A stretch of 64,000 nucleotides of DNA, taken from Blastocatellia bacterium (GTDB taxonomy: Bacteria; Acidobacteriota; Blastocatellia; UBA7656). The stretch lies in assembly GCA_035275065.1 (NCBI GenBank), contig DATENM010000158.1, forward strand, positions 170,174 to 234,173, in the 5' to 3' direction. Position 1 is the first letter of the stretch, and the number at the start of each line of letters is the position of its first letter. The notes under the pieces were generated by a model that was not told the DNA's origin, did not search any database, and worked only from the letters and a program-made list of their open reading frames with translations. This document shows positions 36,344 through 48,064 of the stretch, piece by piece. The position numbers were made by a program, and so were the translations under genes.

Positions 36344-36416
36344 TCACAGCGTAGGTATCGCGCTTATCATAGCCCCCCATGCTTCGACAGCGACACGTCC
36401 ATGCGTCGCCGTCACT

Positions 36417-36902
36417 TTAAAGCTCCCGCGCCAGTTCCAGCACTGCAATCCGAGTGGACGGATCAAGACGAAACCCTAACGCTTCCAACTCATCAATCAC
36501 CGGAGTGATGGCAGGCAAATGCCTTTGAGCTTTCGCCTTTAACAATACGCCAAGCGTTCCCGTGAAGGCGATCTTTAACAACTTGGCGTGCCGCCGCGCC
36601 AGCGCGTCATCAAGCAGCACCAGCGAATCAGCCGTTTCAATCGCCAATGCCAGTACGTCGCGCTCGCCCGCGCCGAGGTCAGACGCAAGTGGACGCGAAG
36701 CGGGATCGCGCACCTGTCGCACCTGTATCCACGATACCGCGGTCAAATCGGGAAGACGGATACCCAGAGTGTGGCCCGCTGTAATTTCATTAAGGACGGC
36801 TTCGGGAATGGTGATTTGCCCGTAGAGTTTCTGTAAAAGCTCAAGCAAGTTTGCTTGAAAGAGGTATTGCAGGGGCGAGGTGTCCGAGATAACCTCAGGC
36901 AC
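36417..36902 (-). CDS. DUF3368 (PIN-like) toxin-type protein
   Basis: A 161-residue PIN-domain relative. The acidic residues expected for metal binding appear at ISDTSPL (D near residue 7), in DLGAGERDVLALA (E/D) and in LVLLDDALARRHA. That order (D-S/T-S ... G-E-x-x ... D-D) is the DUF3368 pattern. Such genes are found next to UPF0175 genes and act as nucleases in toxin-antitoxin-like modules. The start is GTG inside the end of the upstream gene (8-base overlap). Confidence 0.85.
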   Translation of the reverse strand: MPEVISDTSPLQYLFQANLLELLQKLYGQITIPEAVLNEITAGHTLGIRLPDLTAVSWIQVRQVRDPASRPLASDLGAGERDVLALAIETADSLVLLDDALARRHAKLLKIAFTGTLGVLLKAKAQRHLPAITPVIDELEALGFRLDPSTRIAVLELAREL

Positions 36903-37146
36903 GCGCCAAATCCTCCTGCAATTCGTCTTCGGTCAATCGAAACGTCGCCACGCCGTAATCACTCAGATGGCTCAAGAAAAAAGCTCGCGGCACGCCGGCC
37001 AGCACCGCGGCTGCGCCCGACGACAGCCGGCCCAACTCGTACAGCTTGACGGCGGCAGCCATCAGCACCTCGCTGGCGACCGCATCGGGCGACAGCTTGA
37101 GCGCGGCCATCGCTTCGTCAGGAATATCTAGCTTGATCTCATGCAT
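36895..37146 (-). CDS. UPF0175 family antitoxin-like protein
   Basis: An 83-residue protein. LDIPDEAMAALKLSPDAVASEVLMAAAVKLYELGRLSSGAAAVLAGVPRAFFLSHL is the UPF0175 helix-turn-helix pattern (split here for reading: IPDEAMAALKLSPD, then ELGRLSSGAAAVLAGVPR). It precedes and overlaps the DUF3368 gene, which is the standard order. It probably binds DNA to repress the pair and neutralises the partner. I chose the ATG at 37146; the frame runs 15 codons further upstream without family similarity. Confidence 0.85.
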   Translation of the reverse strand: MHEIKLDIPDEAMAALKLSPDAVASEVLMAAAVKLYELGRLSSGAAAVLAGVPRAFFLSHLSDYGVATFRLTEDELQEDLARA

Positions 37147-37209
37147 GCTGATTCCTCCGCCGCTATAATGCGTTACTTCGGCGACATTCAATCTTTACCA
37201 TAGCAGCAA

Positions 37210-37488
37210 CTAGGCGGCAATGCATGCGCGGCAGATCTCGCTCGTTCTAGTTTTGAGCGTGAATGTGCCGTAGTTCTTCAGCCCTCTTAAAATCGGCCAC
37301 AGAAGTGCAACTTCAATAGTTCCAATGCCAACGACCAACAGGATTATCGGCACGATTCCCTTATTGCCAACTGCTAGATTGATGAAAGCGACGACAGCCG
37401 TTACGAATCCAATGACGCTGGCTATCCCACCGCCGGTACGCTTCAGCAAAATAAATAAGCCTTTGCTTGGTGAAGGTTGATTAGTCAT
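37210..37488 (-). CDS. Small membrane protein of unknown function
   Basis: A 92-residue protein with two transmembrane segments (ASVIGFVTAVVAFINLAV and IVPIILLVVGIGTIEVALLW) and a hydrophilic end containing C-x2-C (ICRAC). No family recognised. The chosen ATG (37488) begins MTNQPSPSKG; a longer frame reaches 37542 and overlaps the UbiD stop. It follows ubiD by 22 bases on the same strand. Confidence 0.65.
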   Translation of the reverse strand: MTNQPSPSKGLFILLKRTGGGIASVIGFVTAVVAFINLAVGNKGIVPIILLVVGIGTIEVALLWPILRGLKNYGTFTLKTRTSEICRACIAA

Positions 37489-37510
37489 AAACTGCGACTC
37501 AATTACTGAC

Positions 37511-38959
37511 TCACAGGCCGAGTTTCGGCCAGAGCAGATCAATGCGGCGCTTGACCTCTTCGCTCATGTCAAGCTCTTTCGGCCAGGGGCGCGCAAAGCC
37601 TTCGCCTTTCCATTTGCGCGTCCCGTCTATGCCCATCTTTGAGCCGTAATTCGGCAGCCGCGCCGCGTGATCGAGCTGATCTACGGGGCCGATCATGAAC
37701 TGAATGTCGCGCTCCGGATCAATGTTGTTCAGCACACGCCACGCCACCTGATTCAAATCGCGCACGTCCGTGTCGTCGTCTACGATCACCACGCACTTGG
37801 TGAACTGCGCCTGCGGCAGCGACCAGATGGCGTTCATCATCTTGCGCGCGTGGCCGGGGTAGTTCTTCTTGATCGATACAATCATCAGGTTATGGAAGAC
37901 GCCGGCAAACGGCATGTGGTAATCAACGACTTCGGAAAACTGCCGCTGCATCAAGGGCAGAAAAATCCGCTCGATGGCTTCACCCATCCAGCAGTCCTCC
38001 ATCGGCGGCTTGCCGACAATAGTCGTCTGATAGATCGGCTTCTTGCGGTGCGTGATGCAGGTGACGTGAAAGACCGGGAACTCGTCTTCCAGCGTGTAAT
38101 ACCCTGTGTGATCGCCGAACGGGCCTTCGGTGTGACGCTCGTCTGTGTCGACATAGCCTTCAAGCACAATCTCGGCATTCGCCGGCACTTCGACGTCGAC
38201 CGTTTCGCACTTGACCATCTCGACCGGGCGCTCGCGCAAGAAGCCGGCAACCATCATCTCGTCAATGTCGTCCGGCAGCGGCATGATGGCCGAGAATACG
38301 GTGATCGGGTCAGCGCCGATGGCGACGCCGACTTCGAGCCGCCCGCCGCCCTGCCGTTTCAGGTTGCGTAAGTGCTGCGCCCCCTGCTTGTGAATCTGCC
38401 AGTGCATGCCTGTGCTGCTTTCGTCATAAACCTGCATGCGGTACATGCCGCAGTTGCGGCGGCCCGTTAGCGGGTTTTTGGTGAAGACCAGCGGCATGGT
38501 GATGAATCGTCCGCCGTCTTCGGGCCAGCACTTGATGATCGGCAGGTTCAGCAGCGAGAACTCGCCCTCCTTCAAGACGCGCTCTTTGCAGGGGCCGTCT
38601 TTGACCAGCTTCGGGAACATCTTGCCGAGGTCTGCGAGGCGCGGCACCATCTTCAGCTTATCGATCAACCCTTGAGGCGATTTCACGTCGGTCAGCTCGA
38701 CAATGCGCCCGGCAATCTCGCTATAATCTTTGACGCCGAGCGCCAGGTGCATGCGCTCGCGGCTGCCGAGGGCGTTGATCAGCACGGGGATTTCCGAGCC
38801 GCGCGGGTTTTCGAATAATAACGCCGGGCCGCCTTGCTTCGAAACGCGGTCGGCGATCTCTGTGATCTCTAACTCAGGATCAACCTCTGCGCGGATGCGC
38901 TTTAACAGGCCGCGCTTGTCGAGCGCCGAGATGAACTCCCGCAGATCTTGATAGGCCAT
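37511..38959 (-). CDS. UbiD family decarboxylase
   Basis: A 482-residue prenylated-FMN-dependent decarboxylase, of the kind used in ubiquinone or menaquinone synthesis (UbiD/MqnP) or for aromatic acids. Family segments: YQDLREFISALDKRGLLKRI at the start, SSTGMHWQIHKQGAQHLRN, VAIGADPITVFSAIMPLP and the GPFGDHTGYYTLEDEFPVF loop with the catalytic Glu/Asp context. The cofactor-supplying UbiX partner is not in the window. The length is normal. The gene stands alone, divergent from kaiC. Confidence 0.9.
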   Translation of the reverse strand: MAYQDLREFISALDKRGLLKRIRAEVDPELEITEIADRVSKQGGPALLFENPRGSEIPVLINALGSRERMHLALGVKDYSEIAGRIVELTDVKSPQGLIDKLKMVPRLADLGKMFPKLVKDGPCKERVLKEGEFSLLNLPIIKCWPEDGGRFITMPLVFTKNPLTGRRNCGMYRMQVYDESSTGMHWQIHKQGAQHLRNLKRQGGGRLEVGVAIGADPITVFSAIMPLPDDIDEMMVAGFLRERPVEMVKCETVDVEVPANAEIVLEGYVDTDERHTEGPFGDHTGYYTLEDEFPVFHVTCITHRKKPIYQTTIVGKPPMEDCWMGEAIERIFLPLMQRQFSEVVDYHMPFAGVFHNLMIVSIKKNYPGHARKMMNAIWSLPQAQFTKCVVIVDDDTDVRDLNQVAWRVLNNIDPERDIQFMIGPVDQLDHAARLPNYGSKMGIDGTRKWKGEGFARPWPKELDMSEEVKRRIDLLWPKLGL

Positions 38960-39082
38960 AACTGAGCAGTCCTTGATTTGAAGTCAGAATGGAGAGCGTA
39001 GCACGCGCAAAAGGTGAAGACAATTTCGGCACGCGCTGCTGCGCGGCGCTTCTCTGTGGGTAGTGATTCGGTAAATCGCTAT

Positions 39083-39090
39083 GCTAGAAT
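39083..39090 (+). promoter_or_regulatory. Possible extended -10 of the kai operon
   Basis: A TG followed by one base and TAGAAT (39085-39090), an extended -10 motif, occurs about 125 bases before kaiC. No matching -35 is visible. Confidence 0.4.
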
Positions 39091-39215
39091 ACTGCAACTG
39101 TCATTGGCCACAGCCGCATGGCAGGTTGTCACGATTATAGTACGCACGGGAGATGCCCCAGCCGCGCCGCCACTCCCCCGGCTGGCGCCAGGGCGGATGA
39201 ATCTATCAACCCATC

Positions 39216-40976
39216 ATGTCAGATCAAGAGATGTCACGGATGAAAAAGTCAAGAAAGCAAATTACTCCGTCGTCGATTCCCAAAGCCCCAACCGGCATTG
39301 CGGGACTGGACGAGATCACCGGCGGCGGCCTGCCCGCCGGTCGTCCGACGCTGGTGAGCGGCAGCGCCGGCGCCGGCAAGACCTTGCTCGCCGTCGAATT
39401 CCTGGCGCGCGGCGTGACCGAATTCGGCGAGCCCGGCGTGTTCATGATGTTTGAGGAGAATGCCGAGGAATTGATCGCCAACGTGCGCTCGCTCGGCTTT
39501 GACCTGGAGAAGCTGGCCGCGCAAAAGAAGCTCGTCCTCGATTACGTCTACATCGAGCGCAGCGAGATTGAAGAGACCGGTCAATACGACCTCGACGGGC
39601 TCTTCATCCGGCTCGCCCATGCGATTGACTCCGTCGGCGCCAGGCGCGTCGTGCTCGACACCATCGAGGCGCTCTTTGCCGGCCTGCCGAACCACGCCAT
39701 CCTGCGCGCCGAGCTGCGGCGGCTCTTTCGCTGGCTCAAAGAGCGTGGCATGACGACGGTCATCACCGGCGAGCGCGGCAGCAATTCGCTGACCCGTTAC
39801 GGGCTGGAAGAGTACGTCGCCGATTGCGTCATTGTGCTGGATCACCGCGTTGAAGAGCAGATTTCGACGCGCCGCCTGCGCGTCGTCAAGTATCGCGGCT
39901 CGGCGCACGGCACCAACGAATACCCGTTCCTGATCGGGTTGAACGGGCTTTCCGTGCTGCCGGTCACCTCGCTGATGCTCAACCATGAAGTATCCACCGA
40001 GCGCGTTTCGACAGGGATTGCCCGGCTCGACGAGATGCTCGACGGCAAAGGGGTTTACCGCGGCAGCAGCGTCCTGGTTTCGGGCGCGTCCGGCACCGGC
40101 AAGAGCACGGTCGGCGTGGCGTTTGTTATCGCCGCCTGCCAACGCGGCGAGCGCGGCTTGCTTTTCTCTTATGAAGAATCCGCCGCGCAGCTCACCCGGA
40201 ATATGCGCTCAATCGGGCTCAATCTTGAGCCGTGGATAAAGAAGGGATTGCTCGAAATCCATGCGACGCGCCCGACCCTGTTCGGCCTTGAACAGCATCT
40301 GGTGATGATGCACGAACGCGTCATGGCTTTTCATCCTTCGGTCGTCGTCGTAGACCCGATCAGCAACTTGACGATTGAAGGCAAGACCGCGGAGATCAAG
40401 CCGACGCTGATGCGGCTGATTGATTTCTTAAAGCAAGAGCAGATCACCGCCCTCTTTACCAGTCTGACGAGCAGCTCGAACGGCGGCGCCCTGGAAGACT
40501 CGCAGGTCGGCGTGTCGTCGCTGATGGACACATGGCTGCTGCTGCGCAATGTCGAGTACAACGGCGAGCGCAATCGCACCCTCTTCGTTCTGAAGTCGCG
40601 CGGCATGGGACATTCAAACCAGGTGCGCGAATTCATCCTCTCTGATCGCGGCGTTGATCTGGTGGATGCCTATCTTGGCAGCGAGCGCGTCCTGACTGGC
40701 ACGGCGCGCGCGGCGCAAGAAGCGCGGGAGCGCGCCGCCGCGGACTTGCGCCGACAGGATCATGAGCACCGGCTGCGACAATTGGCAAATAAGCGCAAGG
40801 CGATAGAAGCGCAGATCGCCGCATTGACGGCGGAAGCTGAAGCTGATGCCGCGGAAGTTAACTTCGCCATCGCCCAGGAAGCGCTGGTGGCTGACACGGT
40901 GGCGCGGAATTCGCAATCCATGGCGCAGCTGCGCGGAAATGCGAAATCCGGCAACCATTCGAGGAAACGAAAATGA
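39216..40976 (+). CDS. kaiC: KaiC-like double-domain ATPase
   Basis: A 586-residue circadian-clock-type ATPase/autokinase homologue with two RecA-like halves. Walker A motifs are GSAGAGKT (49-56) and GASGTGKS (about 290-297). Catalytic Glu-Glu pairs are in MFEENAEE and SYEESAAQ. The CII phosphorylation pair aligns to Ser434-Ser435 in GVSSLMDTW, replacing the Ser-Thr of cyanobacterial KaiC. The tail from about residue 500 is a long coiled coil rich in A/E/R not found in standard KaiC. Overlap with the next gene (ATGA) shows an operon. Confidence 0.92.
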   Translation: MSDQEMSRMKKSRKQITPSSIPKAPTGIAGLDEITGGGLPAGRPTLVSGSAGAGKTLLAVEFLARGVTEFGEPGVFMMFEENAEELIANVRSLGFDLEKLAAQKKLVLDYVYIERSEIEETGQYDLDGLFIRLAHAIDSVGARRVVLDTIEALFAGLPNHAILRAELRRLFRWLKERGMTTVITGERGSNSLTRYGLEEYVADCVIVLDHRVEEQISTRRLRVVKYRGSAHGTNEYPFLIGLNGLSVLPVTSLMLNHEVSTERVSTGIARLDEMLDGKGVYRGSSVLVSGASGTGKSTVGVAFVIAACQRGERGLLFSYEESAAQLTRNMRSIGLNLEPWIKKGLLEIHATRPTLFGLEQHLVMMHERVMAFHPSVVVVDPISNLTIEGKTAEIKPTLMRLIDFLKQEQITALFTSLTSSSNGGALEDSQVGVSSLMDTWLLLRNVEYNGERNRTLFVLKSRGMGHSNQVREFILSDRGVDLVDAYLGSERVLTGTARAAQEARERAAADLRRQDHEHRLRQLANKRKAIEAQIAALTAEAEADAAEVNFAIAQEALVADTVARNSQSMAQLRGNAKSGNHSRKRK

Positions 40977-41305
40977 CCAACCGCAAGGGGGCCAGGGCAA
41001 CCACGAGTGCGGCCTCGCGGACTGCCAAAGCCGAATATAAGCTGCGGCTTTACGTCGCCGGGCAGACCGAGAAATCGCTTACCGCCTTCGCCAATCTCAA
41101 GCGCATCTGCGAAACCCACCTCGCCGGGCGCTATGATATCGAGGTGGTCGATCTGCTATTAAACCCGAAGCTCGCCGCTGGCGATCAGATACTCGCCGTG
41201 CCGACGCTGGTGCGAAAATTGCCCGAACCAATCAAGAAGATCATTGGCGACCTATCGAACGAGGAGCGCGTGCTGGTCGGCCTCGATGTGAAGCCGCTGG
41301 CCTGA
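40973..41305 (+). CDS. kaiB: KaiB-like protein (first copy)
   Basis: A 110-residue thioredoxin-like KaiB fold. Signatures: LRLYVAGQTEKSLTAFANL, then DLLLNPKLAAGDQILAVPTLVRKLPEPIKKIIGDLSNEER (in two parts: NPKLAAGDQILAVPTLV and IKKIIGDLSNEERVLVGLD). It keeps the KaiB core, with a 20-residue basic N-terminus before it. Translation is coupled to kaiC. KaiB homologues bind the KaiC CI ring after a fold switch; whether this copy does so cannot be seen. Confidence 0.92.
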   Translation: MTNRKGARATTSAASRTAKAEYKLRLYVAGQTEKSLTAFANLKRICETHLAGRYDIEVVDLLLNPKLAAGDQILAVPTLVRKLPEPIKKIIGDLSNEERVLVGLDVKPLA

Positions 41306-41313
41306 GGCAAATT

Positions 41314-41643
41314 ATGAAAAAGAAGCGGACCGCCGCCGCGCCGCCAGCCGACGAAGCCGACCGCCAGCCGGGTCACTACGTTTTCCGGCTCTATATCGCC
41401 GGCGCCTCGCCGCGCTCGATGCGCGCCATCGTCAACACCCGCAAGCTATGTGAAGCCCATTTGCAGGGCCGTTACGAACTAGAGATCATCGATCTCTTGC
41501 AGCATCCGGCGCGTGCTGTCGGCGAGCAGATCGTCGTTACGCCGACGCTAGTCAAGCGGCTCCCGTTACCCCTGCGCCGTTTCATCGGCGACCTGTCCCA
41601 GACCGAAAGTATTCTGCGCGGCCTCGACCTGCGCAGTGCCTGA
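41314..41643 (+). CDS. kaiB: KaiB-like protein (second copy)
   Basis: A 109-residue KaiB paralogue, eight bases after the first. FRLYIAGASPRSMRAIVNT, HPARAVGEQIVVTPTLVKR and RRFIGDLSQTESILRGLDL match KaiB, but it differs from the first copy in most exposed positions. Two different KaiB proteins in one operon suggest separate partners or steps. The long basic N-terminus (MKKKRTAAAPP) is again present. Confidence 0.92.
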   Translation: MKKKRTAAAPPADEADRQPGHYVFRLYIAGASPRSMRAIVNTRKLCEAHLQGRYELEIIDLLQHPARAVGEQIVVTPTLVKRLPLPLRRFIGDLSQTESILRGLDLRSA

Positions 41644-41659
41644 GCAGAGCAGAGATACC

Positions 41660-43423
<1,764 letters not shown>

Positions 43424-43427
43424 CCGC

Positions 43428-44831
<1,404 letters not shown>

Positions 44832-44852
44832 GCGTCCCTCCGAATCGGCAGG

Positions 44853-45326
44853 CTAACGGTCTTCTTCCAGGAAGGTGGCGTCGAAAGGCAGCGGCAACAA
44901 CTCCTCAATGTCGAGGCGGCGCACCTCGCCCGCCAGGTTGGCGAGGATGACCTTCGTGCCCGGCCCGGCGAACTCCCAGAGCGACTGGCGGCAGCAGCCG
45001 CACGGCGGCGTCACCGCTTCAAAATCGGCGACCACGGCGACTTTGACGAACTCGCGCGCCCCTTCGCTCACGGCTTTGAAGATGGCGACGCGCTCGGCGC
45101 ACATCGTCAGGCTATAAACCGACTGCTCGATGTTGCAGCCGGTGTAGACGCGCCCGTCCGAGGTCATGATGGCGGCGCCGACTTGAAAGTTAGAAAACGG
45201 CGCGTGCGCCTCTTGTCGGGCTTGCTTTGCCTGCTCGATCAGCTCGCCGTCGCTGATTGAATCGGCAATCGCGTTGCGCAATGATTTTTCCCGGGCTCGC
45301 TTGGTTGTGGTCCTACTGATTCGCAT
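44853..45326 (-). CDS. cdd: Cytidine deaminase, tetrameric type
   Basis: Deaminates cytidine and deoxycytidine. The zinc is bound by three Cys, shown by TMCAERVA and PPCGCCRQ, the small tetrameric form (about 130 residues; here 157 with a 30-residue basic N-terminal extension). FQVGAAIMTSDGRVYTGCNIE is the substrate pocket. The start is the ATG at 45326; an internal start would remove the extension. It sits between the amidohydrolase and uridine kinase genes in a minus-strand pyrimidine salvage group. Confidence 0.92.
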   Translation of the reverse strand: MRISRTTTKRAREKSLRNAIADSISDGELIEQAKQARQEAHAPFSNFQVGAAIMTSDGRVYTGCNIEQSVYSLTMCAERVAIFKAVSEGAREFVKVAVVADFEAVTPPCGCCRQSLWEFAGPGTKVILANLAGEVRRLDIEELLPLPFDATFLEEDR

Positions 45327-45360
45327 TGTTGATTCTGTCGTCCTTGTCGAATGATTGCGG

Positions 45361-46035
45361 TTAACTCACCGCCTCGGTTTGCCCGCTCTCCGCCGCGCCG
45401 CGAGCGCGCAACGTGACCGGGTCGCCGGCCTCCGCGAGAATGGATTGAATCTTACAGGTGATCATATCGATGCCGACCTCGTTATGACCGCCTTCGGGAA
45501 TGATGATGTCGGCGTAGCGCTTCGACGGCTCGACGAATTGCAGGTGCATGGGCCGCACGGTCGTCTGGTACTGCGAGATGATCGAGTCGAGACTGCGCCC
45601 GCGCTCATGCACGTCGCGGTCGAGGCGGCGGATGAAGCGGATGTCGGCGTCGCAATCCACAAAGATTTTCAAATCCATCAAGCGACGCATCTGCGGGTCG
45701 AAGAAGACCAGGATGCCTTCGACGATAATCACCGGGCGCGGCTCGACGTGAATCGCTTCGGCGCGGCGCGAGTGCGTGGCGTAATCGTAGGTCGGCTGCT
45801 CGATGGTCTCGCCGGCTCGCAGCGCCTCCATGTGATTCATCATCAGGCTGATGTCTATGGCGTCGGGGTGGTCGAAGTTGACCTTGTGGCGTAGTTCAAG
45901 CGGCATGTCGCCGAGGTTGCGATAGTAGGCGTCCTGTTGCAGATAGACGACGTTGTCGGCGCCTACGGAAGTGATAATCTTCTGCGTAACGGTCGTCTTA
46001 CCGGAACCTGTGCCGCCGCTAATGCCAATGATCAT
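45361..46035 (-). CDS. udk: Uridine kinase
   Basis: Phosphorylates uridine and cytidine. P-loop GGTGSGKTT at residues 6-14; YLQQDAYYR and NFDHPDAID are the substrate-binding segments; RFIRRLDRDVHERGRSLDSI is the lid. The 224-residue length is standard. I place the start at the ATG at 46035 (MIIGISGGTGS); the frame continues 17 codons upstream into a repeat arm. It precedes cytidine deaminase by 34 bases. Confidence 0.95.
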   Translation of the reverse strand: MIIGISGGTGSGKTTVTQKIITSVGADNVVYLQQDAYYRNLGDMPLELRHKVNFDHPDAIDISLMMNHMEALRAGETIEQPTYDYATHSRRAEAIHVEPRPVIIVEGILVFFDPQMRRLMDLKIFVDCDADIRFIRRLDRDVHERGRSLDSIISQYQTTVRPMHLQFVEPSKRYADIIIPEGGHNEVGIDMITCKIQSILAEAGDPVTLRARGAAESGQTEAVS

Positions 46036-46142
46036 ACTCCATATTCTACAGCAGAACCGATGAATGATGAATGACGATTTGAACAAACCGCGCGCCTCAT
46101 CTGCTCAGGGCTATTCAATTCTGCAAAAAGGGATGAGAAACA

Positions 46143-46215
46143 AACACAGAGGCACAGAGACACGGAGGCACGGAGTCTTCTCTGTGTCCCTCCGTGTCTC
46201 TGTGCCTCTGTGTTT
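46143..46215. repeat. Inverted octamer element, ACACAGAG/GCACGGAG unit
   Basis: The left arm (46143-46174) has four 8-bp units (ACACAGAG, GCACAGAG, ACACGGAG, GCACGGAG). The right arm (about 46181-46215) is their complement, with a loop of only about 7 bases, so the whole can form an almost perfect 30-bp hairpin. It lies between the divergent udk and carboxylase genes. The unit is 8 bp, unlike the 7-bp units elsewhere. Confidence 0.9.
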
Positions 46216-46323
46216 AACTCATCTTTATGAATGTCGAGAACGGAATCCCTCTGTCATCTGCTTGTCACGCTCAGAGGCGGTTGCTATGCTTGGCTTTCGC
46301 ATTTCAGTTTGCGACTTCGCGCT

Positions 46324-47961
46324 ATGGAAACTTCGACCGCCACCGCCAACCGCGAGCACTTTCAACGTCTGGTCAATGAACTCAAAACCCTCGAAAACAA
46401 GCTGCGCCTGGGCGGCGGCCCGGACCGCATCGCCCGCGAGCATAAGAAAGGCAAGCTCACGGCGCGCGAGCGCATCAAGCTGCTGTTCGACGAAGGCGCT
46501 TACTTTCAAGAGACCGGCCTGTTGATCGCCTACGATCAATACGAGGGCCAGGCACCCGCCGCCGGCGTCGTCACAGGCATCGGGCGCATCAGCGGGCGCG
46601 AAGCCGTCGTCGTCGCCAACGATGCGACCGTTAAGGCCGGCTCGTGGTGGCCGGAGACCGTGCGCAAGGTTCTGCGCCTACAAGAAATTGCCATGCGTTG
46701 CCGCGTGCCGATTGTCTACCTTGTAGATTCAGCGGGCGTCAACCTGCCATACCAGAGCGGCGTCTTTCCCGGCCAGTACGGCGGCGGCAGAATCTTTTTT
46801 TATAACTCGGTGATGCGCCGCTATCTGAAAGTGCCGCAGCTTGCCGCCGTCATGGGGCCGTGCGTTGCGGGCGGCGCTTACCTGCCTGCGCTGAGCGATC
46901 TCATCATCATGGTCGAGGGCACTTCGTTTATGGGGCTGGGCGGGCCGAACCTTGTGAAAGGCGCGGTCGGCCAGTCGGTTGATAGCGAAACGCTCGGCGG
47001 GGCCCGCACGCACAACGAGATTTCCGGGGTCGCGCATTACCGCGCCAAAGATGATACCGAATGCGTTCTCAAGCTGCGCGAGGCGGTCACGGAGCTGCCG
47101 CTCGCGCCCGCCGTGCGCGTCAAGCTGATCGAGCCACGCGAGCCGGCGCGACCCATTGCTGACATCTATGACCTCATGCCCGCGGATCACCGCGGCCCTT
47201 ACGATATGCGCGATGTGCTGGCCTGTCTGCTGGACGGGGGCGAGCTGGATGAGTTTCAGGCCGACTACGCGAAAGAGATGATCTGCGGCTTTGCGCACAT
47301 CGCAGGCATTCCCGTCGGCGTCATCGCCAACCAGCGCGGATTGCTGCGCGGCGCGGCGGGCCGCCCGCCAAAGTTCGGCGGCATCATCTACACAGACTCC
47401 GCGGAAAAGGTCGCCTACTTCATCGAGACCTGCACGCGGCATCAAACGCCGCTGCTCTTCTTGCAAGACGTGTCGGGCTTTATGGTCGGCACGGACGCCG
47501 AGCATTCAGGGATCATTCGCGCCGGCGCGCGCTTCGTCGAAGCGATGGCGACGGCGACCGTGCCGAAGCTCGTGCTGACGCTCAACCACGCGTCGGGCGC
47601 GGGCTATTATGCGATGGCCGGCCAGGGGTTCGATCCCGATTTCATCTTCACCTGGCCGACCGGGCGCATGGGCGTGATGGAAGGCGAGTCGGCGGTGATG
47701 GCGCTATTCAGCGCCGAGCTTGAGAAGCTTCAGCGCGAAGGCCGCCAGCCGGATGAAAAGATGATCGCCGAGATGGATCGCGTTCGCGCCCGCTATGACG
47801 CCGAGCTAGACGCCAGGTTCGCCGCGGCGCGCGGTTTCGTTGACGCCATCATCACGCCCGAAGAGACGCGCCCGGCGCTCGCACTGGCGTTGCGCACGAC
47901 GCTCAACAACCCCGGCCCGCACCTCGGCGTGCCGATGCTGCCGACGCCCATCGAGTGGTAA
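46324..47961 (+). CDS. Acyl-CoA carboxylase carboxyltransferase (beta) subunit
   Basis: A 545-residue biotin-dependent carboxyltransferase of the propionyl/methylcrotonyl-CoA carboxylase type. Family segments: KLTARERIKLLFDEGAYFQE at the N-terminus, VDSAGVNLPYQSGVFPG, GPCVAGGAYLPALSD, and in the C-terminal half LFLQDVSGFMVGTDAEHSG and LNHASGAGYYAMAGQGFDPD. Which acyl-CoA it uses (methylcrotonyl, propionyl or geranyl) cannot be fixed; the NLPYQSGVFP segment leans towards methylcrotonyl. No biotin carboxylase or carrier gene is next to it. The start is the ATG at 46324. Confidence 0.9.
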   Translation: METSTATANREHFQRLVNELKTLENKLRLGGGPDRIAREHKKGKLTARERIKLLFDEGAYFQETGLLIAYDQYEGQAPAAGVVTGIGRISGREAVVVANDATVKAGSWWPETVRKVLRLQEIAMRCRVPIVYLVDSAGVNLPYQSGVFPGQYGGGRIFFYNSVMRRYLKVPQLAAVMGPCVAGGAYLPALSDLIIMVEGTSFMGLGGPNLVKGAVGQSVDSETLGGARTHNEISGVAHYRAKDDTECVLKLREAVTELPLAPAVRVKLIEPREPARPIADIYDLMPADHRGPYDMRDVLACLLDGGELDEFQADYAKEMICGFAHIAGIPVGVIANQRGLLRGAAGRPPKFGGIIYTDSAEKVAYFIETCTRHQTPLLFLQDVSGFMVGTDAEHSGIIRAGARFVEAMATATVPKLVLTLNHASGAGYYAMAGQGFDPDFIFTWPTGRMGVMEGESAVMALFSAELEKLQREGRQPDEKMIAEMDRVRARYDAELDARFAAARGFVDAIITPEETRPALALALRTTLNNPGPHLGVPMLPTPIEW

Positions 47962-48064
47962 GACCGCGGGCGCCGCTTGCGACGCGACCAGGGCCAATGG
48001 GCGCTGGCAAAGAATCACACAGATGCATCCGTCCTCGAAAACTAAACTCCAGGGAGGTTTGCGC

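Noticed and set aside
39249..40142. A long minus-strand frame across kaiC.
   Set aside because: High-GC antisense shadow; kaiC is certain from its Walker motifs.
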